From Struthidea cinerea (lineage: Eukaryota > Chordata > Aves > Passeriformes > Corcoracidae), in the NCBI GenBank assembly GCA_013397865.1, contig VZTI01003401.1, forward strand, positions 95,850 through 159,849: a stretch of 64,000 bases of DNA, read 5' to 3'. Below the pieces are notes generated by a model. That model saw nothing but the letters and a program-made list of their open reading frames with translations. It ran no database searches and was not told where the DNA came from. The translations under genes and the position numbers were made by a program. Shown here one piece after another: positions 49,702 through 60,952 of this stretch (its first letter is position 1; every line of letters starts with the position of its first letter).

Positions 49702-50691
49702 AACAGTGGTGCTGTGAGGGAGAGCCCATGCACCAACACTGGTGAAATTCAGATTTAGCCCACCTATGGTTTATGGTAGTATCAGTATTTCAGGGCTTTA
49801 CTGAATTCCTTGTCATGCAGGTTGCTCAAAAACTCAAAAAAAATTTGGAGGAAAAAAAAATGCTATGTATAATTGAAATTCAGCTCAGCGTCAACTGGGT
49901 GTGATAAAAAGATCACAGAAGCCAGCATCAAAATGTTTCAGCGGCCAGACAGGGGGACAAATAACACCCACCTTCGAGGAAATGTTTCTGAAATTAAAAG
50001 ATGTTTTAACAGCAATTACTTTTTTTTTTTTTTTGGCGCATTCTGCAGGGTGTAAAGTAAGTGTGTTTCAAAATATATCACACATTCATACAGCTGTACT
50101 GAGGTAAAAAAAAACTGCAGACCAGCTCAGGGACAGCTGTGGCAGTGACAGAAACACAAGAAGAAAGGTGGGGATCATGTAAGCCACCTCCTCTTCTGAA
50201 TTCTTCCGCCATCATTTCTGACAGACCTGTGTCTCACTGGGGGAACAGAAGGGTTTACTCACCGTAGGGAATGTTTTGCTCCTTGTGTAGACCTCCCCGT
50301 TCAAATATCTAATTTTCTATTTTTAATCTCAGAAAATTGCAGCATATTAAAATTATGGGAGAAGTTGGGTCATGGTGCGGGGTTTTTGGGGGGTTGGGGA
50401 GTATTTTTTGGGTTTTTTTCATAGGGTTTTCTTTAAAATAGAGCTGGGAAAAGGTTTTAAGACACGGGAATTGGTGGGAAGATATTACTGTGTCTATAAA
50501 CCTCACTAAAATACCAGTGAATTTAATGGACATGTCCTCTTTGACAGGGTAAAACCACAGACGACTTTTGAGATAAAGTTATGGCTGTTCCGTGATGCTG
50601 GACAAAACATTTCCTCCTGTAGGACCAGGACACTAATGCAAAAACTAGACATTTTAAGAAGCTGGGGGAANAGAAATTATAAAAAGAGAGG
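49702..50691. other. No gene recognised
   Basis: Non-coding. It contains a T14 tract near 50,021 and a G-tract cluster at 50,379-50,412 that could form a quadruplex. A single undetermined base is at 50,671. Confidence 0.5.

Positions 50692-50755
<64 letters not shown>
50692..50755. repeat. 64-base poly-A run
   Basis: An uninterrupted run of 64 A, shortly after an ambiguous base at 50,671. It could be the tail of a young retrocopy, an expanded mononucleotide repeat or an assembly length error. No clear target duplication was found around it. Confidence 0.95.
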
Positions 50756-50757
<2 letters not shown>

Positions 50758-53700
50758 CAGTATCCCTTTTGCAGTTATGGACTGTCACTTCATGATTATG
50801 AATTCAGATTCAATATTCTGAGCTATTCTAACTACTTTTTCTTATTCCCCATACAACTGCTAGAGCCAGAAAAGCAGCATCAGGTTACCCAGCTCCTCCT
50901 CCTGGAAGATTGTTTTTCTCCTTCTAAGCATTCCAGTATTGATTACTGTAAGAGGTTCTGGGAAAATGGAATCTCAGCACCTGTAACCCCGCTCTTTTCT
51001 GAGAAAGGAAGAGAGTGAAAGCAGCAACTACCATCCCACACGCAGCAGGGATGACGCCAGGGGATGTTCCTGCTGTGCTGGGGGAAGATTCTCCCTGGCT
51101 GAAAGCTCTGTCAGCCCTTAGCACCAGTTCTGCAAACAGCTGTGACACCTCAAAGTGTTTTAACCCTCTTGAACTAAACTCCCTGCTTCAGGGAATCATG
51201 CTTATCAATAGTCTGGCCGTGTCTGGTGGCAGAGACACTTCGAGAAATTGCACTGTTTGAATCAACACTGGCTTTCTGAAACTGCATTTATGCTCCGGAT
51301 TTAAAGTAGGCGGTGAAGCTGTGTTTCATTTTCTTCCTTAGGGCACAGTGGCATCTAGTGGTCCTACACGGAGTGGATGAGGAAAATAAAAAGTGTATTT
51401 TAAAAGTACTTTTTCCCTTTTCTTTTTTTTCTTTTCTTTTTTCCTTTTATTTTTTTTTCTTTTTAAGAATTTATTTTTACAAGCAATTCTTGCAAATGCA
51501 TTGGTTTGTGAATATATTTATCGTGCTCAAATTTCTTCACTAGAGATCTGGGCAAGTGCTTCAGGAAAGGAACTGGAGCACTTATACTGTTCAGTGACTT
51601 AATTTCAACTCCATTAAAATAATGTATTTTCAAGTTGGCTAGAACGGGACTATCACAGTTACACAGATAACTGAGTTTTGGGTTTGTCTAATGCCAGCAA
51701 TTGGAGTGATTGGAAGCTTTAAGTATCCACATATTTGAGAAATCTGGCACTTAAATTATATATATTTGTTACTATATATTCGACTTGAAAAGATTTCACA
51801 CACCAAAAATCTTCCCAGTTTCTTTCCAGGGATTTTTGCCAGCATTTGTCATGATGGTGAGGGATGAAGAACATTTCTGCTGTTGGAACTAAAAAAAAAA
51901 AAAAAAAAAGAGTGGACCAAGCAAGTGTTGTGAGATTATTACTGAAGAGAGATTTCTAAATATATTTATCCTTCTGAGAAGGAAATGTACTCCAAAGCTA
52001 ATTAGGACCATCCTGTTTCCTTTCGTTATGGTGAAGGCCTAGGCAGTATTCATGGGCATCTCTCTGTTTGTGACAGCTTGCTTTGCTAGTGCAGGGCAGA
52101 AAAAATAAAAACAGCTGAGATAATGAGATTGGCACTGCTCACCTGGTGGCTTTAAAATGAATGTCACTGGGAAGCACCAAGGGATCTGCCTTCTTCTTGA
52201 AATGAGGATGCAATTCATATTAGCATCAATCTGAGTTAAGAGAGCACAGCCACGGGAGGAAACACCTCCATATATAAAGGGAGGAGTCCTACTCTTTACC
52301 ACTTAAAAAAAAATAAAGATGAGGAAATCACAAGAAACAAATTACAAGTTTTTTGTTAAAAACAAGTGGTTTCGTGGCTGATGGAAGTGGTGCCATGGGT
52401 CTCATCAGTTTCACCCACTTTTTTCACTTGCTGTATTTGTGATTCCATATGCTAGGCTACCAGTGCAGGGAGGAAAGAAAAGGACTTACTGCTGTAGGAA
52501 ATGCAATTGAAAAAAGGCATCCCTGGTTTAGAGCCTGTTTTGCAGAGCTCTGTGATTACTTTAGCCATATTAATGCCATATTAAGGCATTTTTAAAAATC
52601 CACTAAAACCAGCAATGAGATTTAGAACAAGGCCCTGGCAGAGAATGTAATGCTATAGAATATAATGCACTTCGTGAGTCAAAACAGAAGCCGGAAAATT
52701 AATTTATTCTTAGAGTGATGAGGAAGAAATCACTGTACTTTGAACATTCTTTCCCAAAAGTACATGTATTTTGGGTTCAAGAAAGGTGATTGTTGGCACA
52801 CAGCAACACAAGAAATATTGCTGAAGATGTGGGGTTTTCATGAGTTACAGAGCCACAAAATGGTATCCTTACCCCTTGCCAGCAATATAAGTTGTCCAGC
52901 TGTGGGATGAACAGGTACATGGTGCACTGGGTGAAGAACTGGATGAAGGGCAACTAAGCTTCAACGACAATATTCCCCTGCAAAGACTTCCCAGAAAAAA
53001 AAAAAAAACAACACATAACAGGCAAGTGGAAGGAGGGTATGTAGGTCGGAACACTTTTGGTTAAAAAAACAAACAAAAAAGTTTTTAACTAGATTACATT
53101 TAAAGAAAAATTAAATGAATAAAACCCACTTCAGCGAGAGATTTTGGAGAAGAGAAAGATGCTAACTAAGATTATTATAGGTCACACATCGCAGTTTATT
53201 GTGACAGCCAATATTTGAGCAAGAAACTAGGATTTTTTTGAAAACAAAATACGTGTTATACACTATTCCTACCAGGGTACACGTATGAGTGAAAAACTCA
53301 AGAATTCAACCATCCACTGACAAAACTTCCATGAAAATGGTTTTCAGCTCCAAACAAGACAGCTGAATGCCACTCTGCAAACTTCATTCCTGAGACACCT
53401 GCACAAGACTTGACGTTGCAAAGCCATGCCCAACCCCACGCAGAGAGAGCAAGAACCAAGCGGACAAGAGAGTACCAGAATCTGGCAATTTTTATGAATA
53501 GTTCAAAATATAGCACACAGCTGAGAAATCCTATTTGGTAACAGATTTAGATAAAGAATTACATGGTAAATGAAATGAAGGAAACAAACTCTTCCCACTC
53601 TTTGTCCTATGAGTCTGAGCATTCCACAGTTTTTCAAGCTTTAATTAGGTTGCTCCAAGCTCACAGAAAACAAGCAAACAAACAAACCAAACATTTCTAA

Positions 53701-53882
53701 TTTTTCAGCCTACTGATGTGGATGAGCCATGCTAAAACCTAATTAAAATAAACTATGCTCTCCAAGCTCATCATCATGTCTAGCTGAAATGAATAAAACA
53801 TAGTGTGCAACACTGAGAAACATTAAAATCAGACTGAATGAGAGCCAGGACAAGGAGATTTTTGGATTCCCACAGGGCAATA
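50756..53882. other. No gene recognised
   Basis: AT-rich non-coding DNA. It includes a T/C-rich tract at about 51,410-51,468 and an A19 run near 51,891. No exon, RNA gene or LTR signature was found. Confidence 0.5.
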
Positions 53883-53888
53883 CACTGG

Positions 53889-54264
53889 TGTCGGTGCTAC
53901 GTCCAAGGTGCATAAAGAAAACGACACAGAGTCCAGGCTCATGAACAAGTGGAAGCCGAAGCTTCTTCTTTAATAATTTTCTGACAATTATATAGGATAG
54001 ATGGCAAAAGTGTGTTGAGTGGCAATAGGTAATTGGTTCCTCGGCTATCCACCCCTTGAGAGGATTGGCCAAGTCCTAAGATACCCATTCCAAAATATTT
54101 GCAAAGTCAAAGCCATAACAATCTTGCAAAACAGCCTGCGGGTGCAAGAAGTTTATGGAACTGTGACCTTGTTTAAAATAGTTTACATAGGAAAGACAGT
54201 CTGCTCACAGAATATTGAGAAAAGGCTGAAGAATTTCTCTGCTTCTAGCTTTTTAGCACCTACA
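53889..54264 (-). mobile_element. Solo LTR with perfect 6-base target duplication
   Basis: The unit starts TGTCGGTGCT and ends AGCACCTACA on the plus strand. These ends are imperfect inverted repeats with the retroviral TG...CA termini. The hexamer CACTGG flanks it on both sides (53,883-53,888 and 54,265-54,270), the duplication size of ERVK-like integration. On the minus strand, two CCAAT boxes (plus-strand ATTGG at 54,064-54,068 and 54,032-54,036) precede a TATA box (CTATATAATTG, 53,985-53,996) and then ATTAAA at 53,969-53,974. That gives U3-R-U5 order and minus orientation. No internal retroviral genes are present, as expected after recombination between two LTRs. Confidence 0.9.
53969..53996 (-). 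promoter_or_regulatory. TATA box and ATTAAA signal of the solo LTR
   Basis: On the minus strand CCTATATAATTG lies at 53,985-53,996 and ATTAAA at 53,969-53,974. The close spacing of about 15 bases is short for a normal R region, so a second polyadenylation signal or a different start site may be used. Confidence 0.55.
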
Positions 54265-54270
54265 CACTGG

Positions 54271-54570
54271 AAATCATCTTCCTCTCTTGAAGGAAACCTC
54301 CATGTGTTCACATAACAACAATCAGGATGGTTTGTGTGATGGTTGTCTCTTTCCTTCATAAAAAATCTGGATCTGGTAGCCTCAAATCCATGGGAATAAA
54401 GATCATTCAAAGACAGTGGAGAATATACTTCAGCAAGTTTTACTGGTAACCTTTCCCTCCTTTTCCTGTTGAGATTTTTTCAAGGCTGCTCTCTGTCAAT
54501 AGGCAGACATGTATTTGAGCAAACTCAGATTAAAGTCAGCTCCAAACTCGTTCCTAGCTAGATTAATATG
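54271..54570. other. No gene recognised
   Basis: A short unique stretch between the solo LTR and a simple repeat. Nothing identifiable. Confidence 0.45.
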
Positions 54571-54706
54571 AAAAAAAAAAACCAAACCAAAACAAAACAA
54601 CAACAAAAAAAAAACAACAAACAACCCCAAAAACAAACAAAACAAACAAACAAACAAAAAAACCCAAACAAACAAACAAACAAACAAAAAAAACCAAAAA
54701 AAAACA
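54571..54706. repeat. (CAAA)n / A-rich low-complexity repeat
   Basis: About 135 bases built from CAAA, CAA and CCAAA units with poly-A. The best array of CAAA units is at about 54,640-54,690. Open frames across it are compositional artefacts. Confidence 0.92.
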
Positions 54707-57700
54707 CTGCCACCACACACCCTAATATTCTATCACGTGTTTTCTATCCTCCAATAGCCTGCAAAATTTTGACCCTTCTTAAGACTTCTTTGTTGGTCTT
54801 TTACCTCCCCACAGAACAGAAAACCCAAAACATCCAGTTGATTAGTCAGAGAAAGTGCTACAAAAGTGGATAAAGATGGGAAGATGCTTTCTTCCCAGAA
54901 GCAGCAGGGAAACCCTGCCTTTGCAAACCTGAACTATTCAGTTTTTGAGGTGAAGGAAGGAAACAAGCAGAAAGTATAAGTCACTTGTGTGCTCATGAGG
55001 TCTTCAACCCGGGCATGGCAAAAAACTTATGTGGGACAATACTCTCAGCTTCACAGTACCCCTGCTTGCAGAGGTCCTGTGCCATTTTAATAATAAATTA
55101 TGCGCTATAGTAATCATCACATCCTGCTAAAGGAAACAAAGATTTAATTGTCACTGTGATTTCATACTGTCACCACTATGCCAGGAATCACTGTGTCCCC
55201 TCAGTGATGGGTGGCACCCACACATGGCACAACATTTAGCAGAATGTTTTAAATAACAGTGTGTGGATGATTTGGAATTCCTTGCTTCAGGAAGTGAACA
55301 ATCTCACGCAAGATTTAAGCCCCTGTGCAAACCATTGCATTTGAAGTCTTTCCTGAGCAAGTCTCAGCTGTCCATGACTTTCTCCTCACCCCTGCTATAT
55401 TAAAAAATAGCAAAAATAGAAAAAAAAAAACCTGTTATATGACCATCAGCATTCTATACAGCAGTAATGCACTGGGAATTTATGAAGACAGAAAAGTTAT
55501 GTAGCTACAAGCAGAAGGCAAACATTTCCATGGCTGATAATCTATATATGGGTAGCCAAATTCTTAATTGAATTTAGCATATTACACTTTTTCTGACCAA
55601 TAAGCAATGGCATTTTCAAGAATTGTCAGTGTTACTAAGCATAATTACAAAACAAAGCAGAAAACAGAGAGTCATCATTTTCTTGAGGAAAAAATCTGAG
55701 GATGAGCTTCATAAACTCCATTATCTTCCAGGACATTTTATTAGTAAGATTTATTATTAATCTCTGGGTATAAAGGTAAAATAATACAGCTCATTAATCT
55801 GAAAACAGCCTTGATTATGTGTCACCTCCACTCTGTCATGACATGTGATAAAAGCTGAAACAGCCCCATCACCTTCCTGTAGCTTTTGAGAGTAAAAAGG
55901 GAGGTTCTGCCTTTCCATACCTTGACCTGCACACTGGATAAAGCTGAGACCCTTTGAATCAAAATGCTCAACACAGGTGTGCCCAATTATTTAAAAGCAG
56001 ACTGGAACTTGCCTGGGTATCTCTCCTGGGAAGGCTTTCCCAGCCGGTTTCCAACCTGAATGCTCCAAGCATTGTGTCCCAACCAGGGCGGTTCTATCAC
56101 AAATCAAACCGGGAAGTTGTGCCAAGCACCTCGAAAGCACCCTTTGAGCAGAAACACCGTTTGCATTCCCTGCCCACGTCGTCCAGTGAGCCTCCCTGTG
56201 TTCCACAGGTGAATTCTAAAGGCCTCAGGCAAATTTTACTGCTGGAAAGGAATGGGAGGAATGGGCGCTGAGTGGAGCTGGCTGGGTCGTTACGGGACAA
56301 GGCTCCGCAGTTCCATTTCAAAGAACCCCGTCATGGCTGAACTAAATTATTTCAGCTATGTGGAAATAAAACCTGCTGTGCACCCATGAGGTCTACACTG
56401 AGATAGCCAGTTCCACCTAAAACTTGCCTTTCATCTGAGGATTTAGCATTCCTGTCACTACTTTTTTATGGAAACACGTTAAAATAGAAGTGTCCTTTCA
56501 TCTGCTGGAGTCAGTGTTGACACACAGCTAAACTCTTGAAAGCCTCAAGTTTCCTAAGCTACCTACTCTGAAAAATAATGTAATTTCTCTGTTAAATCTT
56601 CATGCCAACAAGTAATCTAGGATTTTTCTTTTCCCTACACTTAGCTTGTGTTTTCCTTCTTGAACTTAAATCTTCTATTACTTTTCAAGGGGAAATTGGA
56701 AAAAAAAATTACCCTTCTCTCTTCTGATGTCTTAAATCTAGTCAATACTCTTCAATGTTATTCTTTCTACAGCTTTCTCTTTTCTAGATTCAATAATCCA
56801 TTTTTTTCAGTATTTCCTTGGAAGAAAAAGGAATTTAACCAGTTAAACTAACCAGGCCAATACGTTTTGTTTCATTATACGACACATTCTGCATTTTAAA
56901 GGTGCAAAAACAATTAAATAATTATCATGTGTGAATTAAAAATAAAGTAGGACTTTGAAATTAAGAATTACATTTGCTGCTTTTCAGAGTTTCAGTTTTA
57001 GAATTTAAAGTTACATTGAACTGGAATGTTCCATGCAGATGTTTTCAAAAGGTACTTCAGGTATTAGTTGCATGTCTTGTCTACGAAGACAAATCACAGA
57101 AGTTAAAATTACACAATCTTATTTTATCACAACTGAATTTACACTTGCATGGTTGATGGTCCAGAAGACTGAAATGACAGGCAAATTATTCTTATCTGTT
57201 CTTAACCTGGATCAATTTTTGCAGTGTGGGCTAAATGTAGAATGACTTTTTTTTCCCCATGACTTTGCTAAAATAGGATTTTGTTTAGATTAATTGGTCC
57301 TATTCTCTATCAATTCTGAGCTTTGCTTCTTCTGTGTTTGAAAGGAACCTATCTTACTGACAGCATTACTAAAAAATAATCATAAATCCATCAACCCCGT
57401 TTAGCTTGAACTACAAGGAAATTTAAAAGGTCACCTGGGAGGGCTTTTTTCACTTTTGGTTTAGTATCTGCCTTGCACTAAACTGCACTAGGTTAGCCTG
57501 ACATAAATAGGCACCTTTTTTCCACAGGTCAAAGGCCAAAGAAGATCAATCTTTGGGATCTGAGAACCCATTTAAGAACTGATTTTACTACCTTTGATGT
57601 TTCCACTCCTTTGCCAGCTCAGAGGACCCAGAATCAACTGCCTTTGGGCTGAGCAACAATAAAATATTATTTATGAGGCTATATGCACAGAATGTGACAT

Positions 57701-58738
57701 AAATAGATCATAAATAGAGTGGATCAAAACCTACTCTTTTTATTAACATTGCAAATTCAGTTTCTGGTGAATCATGAAGTAATGCAGACAAAATAAATGT
57801 ATGACTATACTGCATTTGAAAGATGACTGTCAATTAGAATGCAGGAAGACAAGAATACAAATTCTTACAAGCCAATAGAACTTCCTTGAAGGAAACAATA
57901 TTTTTCAGCTATGGAATTGTTAAATAGTTCAGTGTTCCCATAAAAAACATCCCTGAAAGTTCATGGTATGAGCTAGCATTGGTATTTAGAATAAGAAGCT
58001 GCACCTGACATCTTGGGAAATGTAAAACACAAAAAACCAGAAAGATTTATTTTCTTAGGCAACAGATTATCTGAATGAAAATAAAGTAAAAGGATAATCT
58101 AATTCTGAATGCTGTAAAGTGTAAAAAGTACTCAATGTGGTGCTTAGCTGATCTCCAATAAAAGCACAGCCTGTCTTCTAATAGAGAAAATGAAAAAATC
58201 ATATATTAGAAAGCATAAGGAATGGAACCGTTCCCTTTAATTGGGTAACGGGGAAATGAGGGAGACAGGTGGCTGACCTTGATGATAAAATAGGGGACAA
58301 GGTAAAAGAGGAACATAAAAAGGACTGGAAGGACCTCTGAAATCTCATGTTCCTCCCTTTGTTTCTTCTTTAGATCAGAATTGTGCCAGTTTGCTATTAC
58401 TTTACAGTTACAGAGATACCCCTTGAGGTGAAAACAGATATTTTTACGGTTGAGTTTTTTGTCAGGACAGGTAGTCACACTGGGCTAAATATATCTTTTT
58501 CTTTCTTTCTGTACAAATACATAGCTACATGTATATATGCATGTACCAATTTCATTCAGGTATTTTGGGAGTACATTCAGCTTCAGCTGGTGGTCCAAAA
58601 ACTGCAGCAGAAAGATGCCAGGTACAGCGGCCTGAAAGGTGTTGGTGGTTGTGAGCATGAGGGATGAAGTAACATGTTGCTTCAGCCCAAAAAGATTATG
58701 GGGTAAAAGAAGGAAAACTGCTAATTCTGTTTCGTACT
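54707..58738. other. No gene recognised
   Basis: AT-rich, non-coding. Open frames such as 55,954-56,271 (+) have no domain. I see no CR1 tail or LTR until about 58,740. Confidence 0.5.
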
Positions 58739-59090
58739 TGTTGTTATCTATGGGTTAGATGTGGTTCGTTTAATCTGCCCACTGCACCTGTCAAGTGCTG
58801 TTGGGAACCAGGAGAGAAGCAGGGTTGAAGACATGACCAAAAAAAGATGAGAGGGGTGGGGACAGAGGGGTAGGCGGTCGGGAGAGGGTGGAAGTTCCTC
58901 AGTGCCCATCCAATGGGAAAGGGGACAGGGACCGCCCCTGACCATGACAGGGTACAAAGTTGCCATTTTTACAAAAGCTGTGCTTATTTGCGTCTTGAGG
59001 GAGCGTGACACGCTGGGGTCAGCCAACAGGTACAAATAAAGCATTTTGCTTAGAAGACTTTGTCCCTTCTCAGTCGTATGGAAAAGTGGG
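58739..59090 (+). mobile_element. LTR-like unit A (uncertain)
   Basis: The segment contains a CCAAT box near 58,910, a TATA-like TTTTTACAAAAG near 58,968 and AATAAA near 59,035, followed by a T-rich GACTTTGTCCCTTCTCAG stretch like a U5. GTACT occurs at 58,734-58,738 and 59,091-59,095, a possible 5-base duplication. The implied right end lacks the usual CA, so the match may be chance. It directly precedes unit B in opposite orientation. Confidence 0.45.
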
Positions 59091-59106
59091 GTACTTCTCG
59101 CGTGAG

Positions 59107-59456
59107 TGTTATAAATGACCCAGCTCCAATAGGGAAATGAGTTATTAAAAATTTATTGAAAACTATTAAAAAATCAAAAGGCAAAGCAAAAGGGACAGCG
59201 CTGGGAGCGTGGCGCGATGCCAGAGGCTCGATCACAAAATGGTGGTCCTGCCTTTTATACCCCTGTGATTGCATCAGCCTTATACATATTTATTTACAGT
59301 TCTGTATAGTCTCGCCCCCTGTCACTCTTTTAGGCGCCGGCGCAGTTCTGCTGCTGTGGTTGTCGGGGTCCTCGTTGGATGAAATCCCACTCCTTTTATG
59401 GTTGTGTCTTCAAAGTTTGGCTAGCAACAGCTTGTCCCATTGCAAACTTACAGAAC
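59107..59456 (-). mobile_element. LTR-like unit B
   Basis: On the minus strand there is a strong GGGTATAAAAGGC TATA box (59,251-59,262) followed about 100 bases later by AATAAA (59,152-59,157) and a short U5-like sequence ending ATTTATAACA. GC-rich sequence with GCGCCGG lies upstream of the TATA box, as in U3. On the plus strand the left edge TGTTATAAATG and a possible right edge CAAACTTACA near 59,453 give TG...CA, but no target duplication was found, so the right boundary is a guess. Confidence 0.6.
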
Positions 59457-59946
59457 CGACATTACAGCACACAAAATCATACAACCCTTTTAAAAACTAA
59501 CTTTAAACCAGACTATTTTAAGAACATTAAACATTTTAACACACACCATTATCTTGATATTTCCCAAGGAAAATATCATAATATTTACTATTATAACTCC
59601 CAATACAATTTGTAAACCATACAACAGACAGCAAAATCCAACTCTCAATAACTTGCTATTAACACGAGGGACTGATGTAACTTCAAAACAAGAATGCCTC
59701 AACACTGTTCAGTTTTATTTCTGAAATGTGGGCTATAAATCTGATTTAACTCGACTTAACGTCAAGTGGAAAAGCACCAGAAGGGCTGCACAGTAACAGT
59801 ACATGCACCAATGTGAACACTGGAAAGTGTTAGCAGAGAAATTTTCCACCTTTCTGCAGCACTCTGTGAGAGCTGTTTCTCACAGAAACTATGAAAAACA
59901 GTGCTACGGTTCTGTAAGCAAACTTTCTCTATCTTGCACCTGCAGT
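59457..59946. other. No gene recognised
   Basis: AT-rich sequence between LTR-like units. It may contain more of unit B's U3 or internal remnants of an older retrovirus, but I cannot identify any. Confidence 0.35.
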
Positions 59947-60151
59947 TGTTGTGTAGTATTGTTATGATAATGTCTGGGAAAAATATTCTGAAAGGTTTTA
60001 GCCAACCGGTACGGGAGGCGGATGGTCGGTGACCAATGACCTTATGCCATGCTGGGGACCCACGTTATATAAACTGATTTATAATTAAATAAGTGGATTA
60101 TTATTGCTCCTGAACTTGTCATGCCTTTCGTCACCGTTAGTGCCGCTTACA
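59947..60151 (+). mobile_element. LTR-like unit C (uncertain)
   Basis: The order is CCAAT at 60,033-60,037, TATATAAA at 60,066-60,073, ATTAAA at 60,084-60,089, and then a T-rich segment ending in GCCGCTTACA near 60,151. The promoter order resembles a short LTR on the plus strand. Both edges and any target duplication are unresolved. The following 200 bases to 60,351 are GC-rich and unidentified. Confidence 0.4.
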
Positions 60152-60583
60152 GCGACACACCAAGAAAGGCTCTGCTGCTGGGCAGCCCCCTGAGGAAACA
60201 GAGAAGGGCTCTGTCTCGGGGGAGATTTCTGCAGGCAGCCTACTGGGGTGAGGAGAGCCTCGGTCACCAGGCTCTGGGCTACTCCCCAAGGGCAGGGATA
60301 ACTCCTGCTGCACGGGAGAGGCTCTCCAGAGGACCCAAGCCCAAGCACTACTGTCATAGATGTGTTGACTTTCGTAGGCCGCTTGTAGGGTTAGCAATGT
60401 TGCAAGGTTAATGAGCTGTTTGGTTATACTGGGGCTGAGCTTATTGTAAGTTGGGGTTAATGAAGTTATAGCATGCAATGTACGGGTGTAGTGTTGCTAT
60501 GTAACCTCTGGATGGGGCTGTTGTAGGATGGCTAATGCAGGAATCTTCTGGAAGCAGGTGTGATGACATCATCGTGAGCCCGG

Positions 60584-60713
60584 ATTGGTGGACAAACCGA
60601 CCAATGAGGTGGGCTTTTGAGTAATTGATTGGACAGGAATGCTCCGCTAGAACGAGCCAATCAAAAGGTCCCTAAATGAGCCAATCGCAGCGAGAATCAG
60701 GAAACGGACCAAT
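60584..60713 (+). promoter_or_regulatory. Six-fold CCAAT box array in the LTR
   Basis: CCAAT boxes lie at 60,601-60,605, 60,657-60,661, 60,681-60,685 and 60,709-60,713. Reverse ATTGG boxes lie at 60,584-60,588 and 60,628-60,632. All fall within 130 bases upstream of the TATA box. CCAAT is the core bound by NF-Y. A CRE-like TGACATCA lies just upstream at 60,564-60,571. The arrangement suggests a strong housekeeping or germline promoter, which is inference. Confidence 0.75.
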
Positions 60714-60729
60714 CCGGTTCAAGGACAGC

Positions 60730-60889
60730 TTATAAGAACTCTCCTGGTGGTTTGCACCGGGTCTTCTTGCGGTACCTCACCCGACCAAGGGAACATCCAG
60801 CGTCATGCGCTGCTGTTTTTACTCTGCTTTACCGTTGGGAACTTTGGGCTTATCCCGGGTTCCTGTTTCCAGTTGTTTTTGTTAATAAA
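60730..60889 (+). promoter_or_regulatory. TATA box and polyadenylation signal of the proviral LTR
   Basis: TTATAAG at 60,730-60,736 and AATAAA at 60,884-60,889 bracket the likely R region. The spacing and position behind the CCAAT array match retroviral LTR architecture. Confidence 0.7.
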
Positions 60890-60934
60890 CAAATTAACCT
60901 GTAAAAGGTGACTAGGCCATTCTTTACAATTTTA

Positions 60935-60952
60935 TAGGAGCTTGTCCAAGGT
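60935..60952 (+). other. Decayed primer binding site (tRNA-Pro type)
   Basis: The 18 bases at this position match the complement of the tRNA-Pro 3' end used by many gammaretroviruses at 12 of 18 positions, and all six differences are transitions, mostly G to A. It starts six bases after the LTR's final CA. The identification rests on remembered family knowledge and position. It is too decayed to be a good primer site today. Confidence 0.6.

Larger units (their letters stand above)
60352..60928 (+). mobile_element. 5' LTR of an endogenous gammaretrovirus-like element
   Basis: The right end TTTACA is followed within seven bases by a decayed proline-tRNA primer site, which fixes this as the 5' LTR of a plus-strand provirus. 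U3 carries six CCAAT boxes, a TATA box TTATAAG at 60,730-60,736 and a GC-rich R. AATAAA is at 60,884-60,889, giving an R region of about 130 bases. The left end is set at TGTCATAGATG, the most plausible TG start, but it could lie further right. Its length of about 577 bases is ordinary for gammaretroviral LTRs. The 3' LTR is outside the window, so the flanking duplication cannot be tested. Confidence 0.75.

Noticed and set aside
54496..54873. Frames rich in Lys/Gln/Asn (+) and Phe/Leu/Val (-)
   Set aside because: Translations of the CAAA simple repeat.
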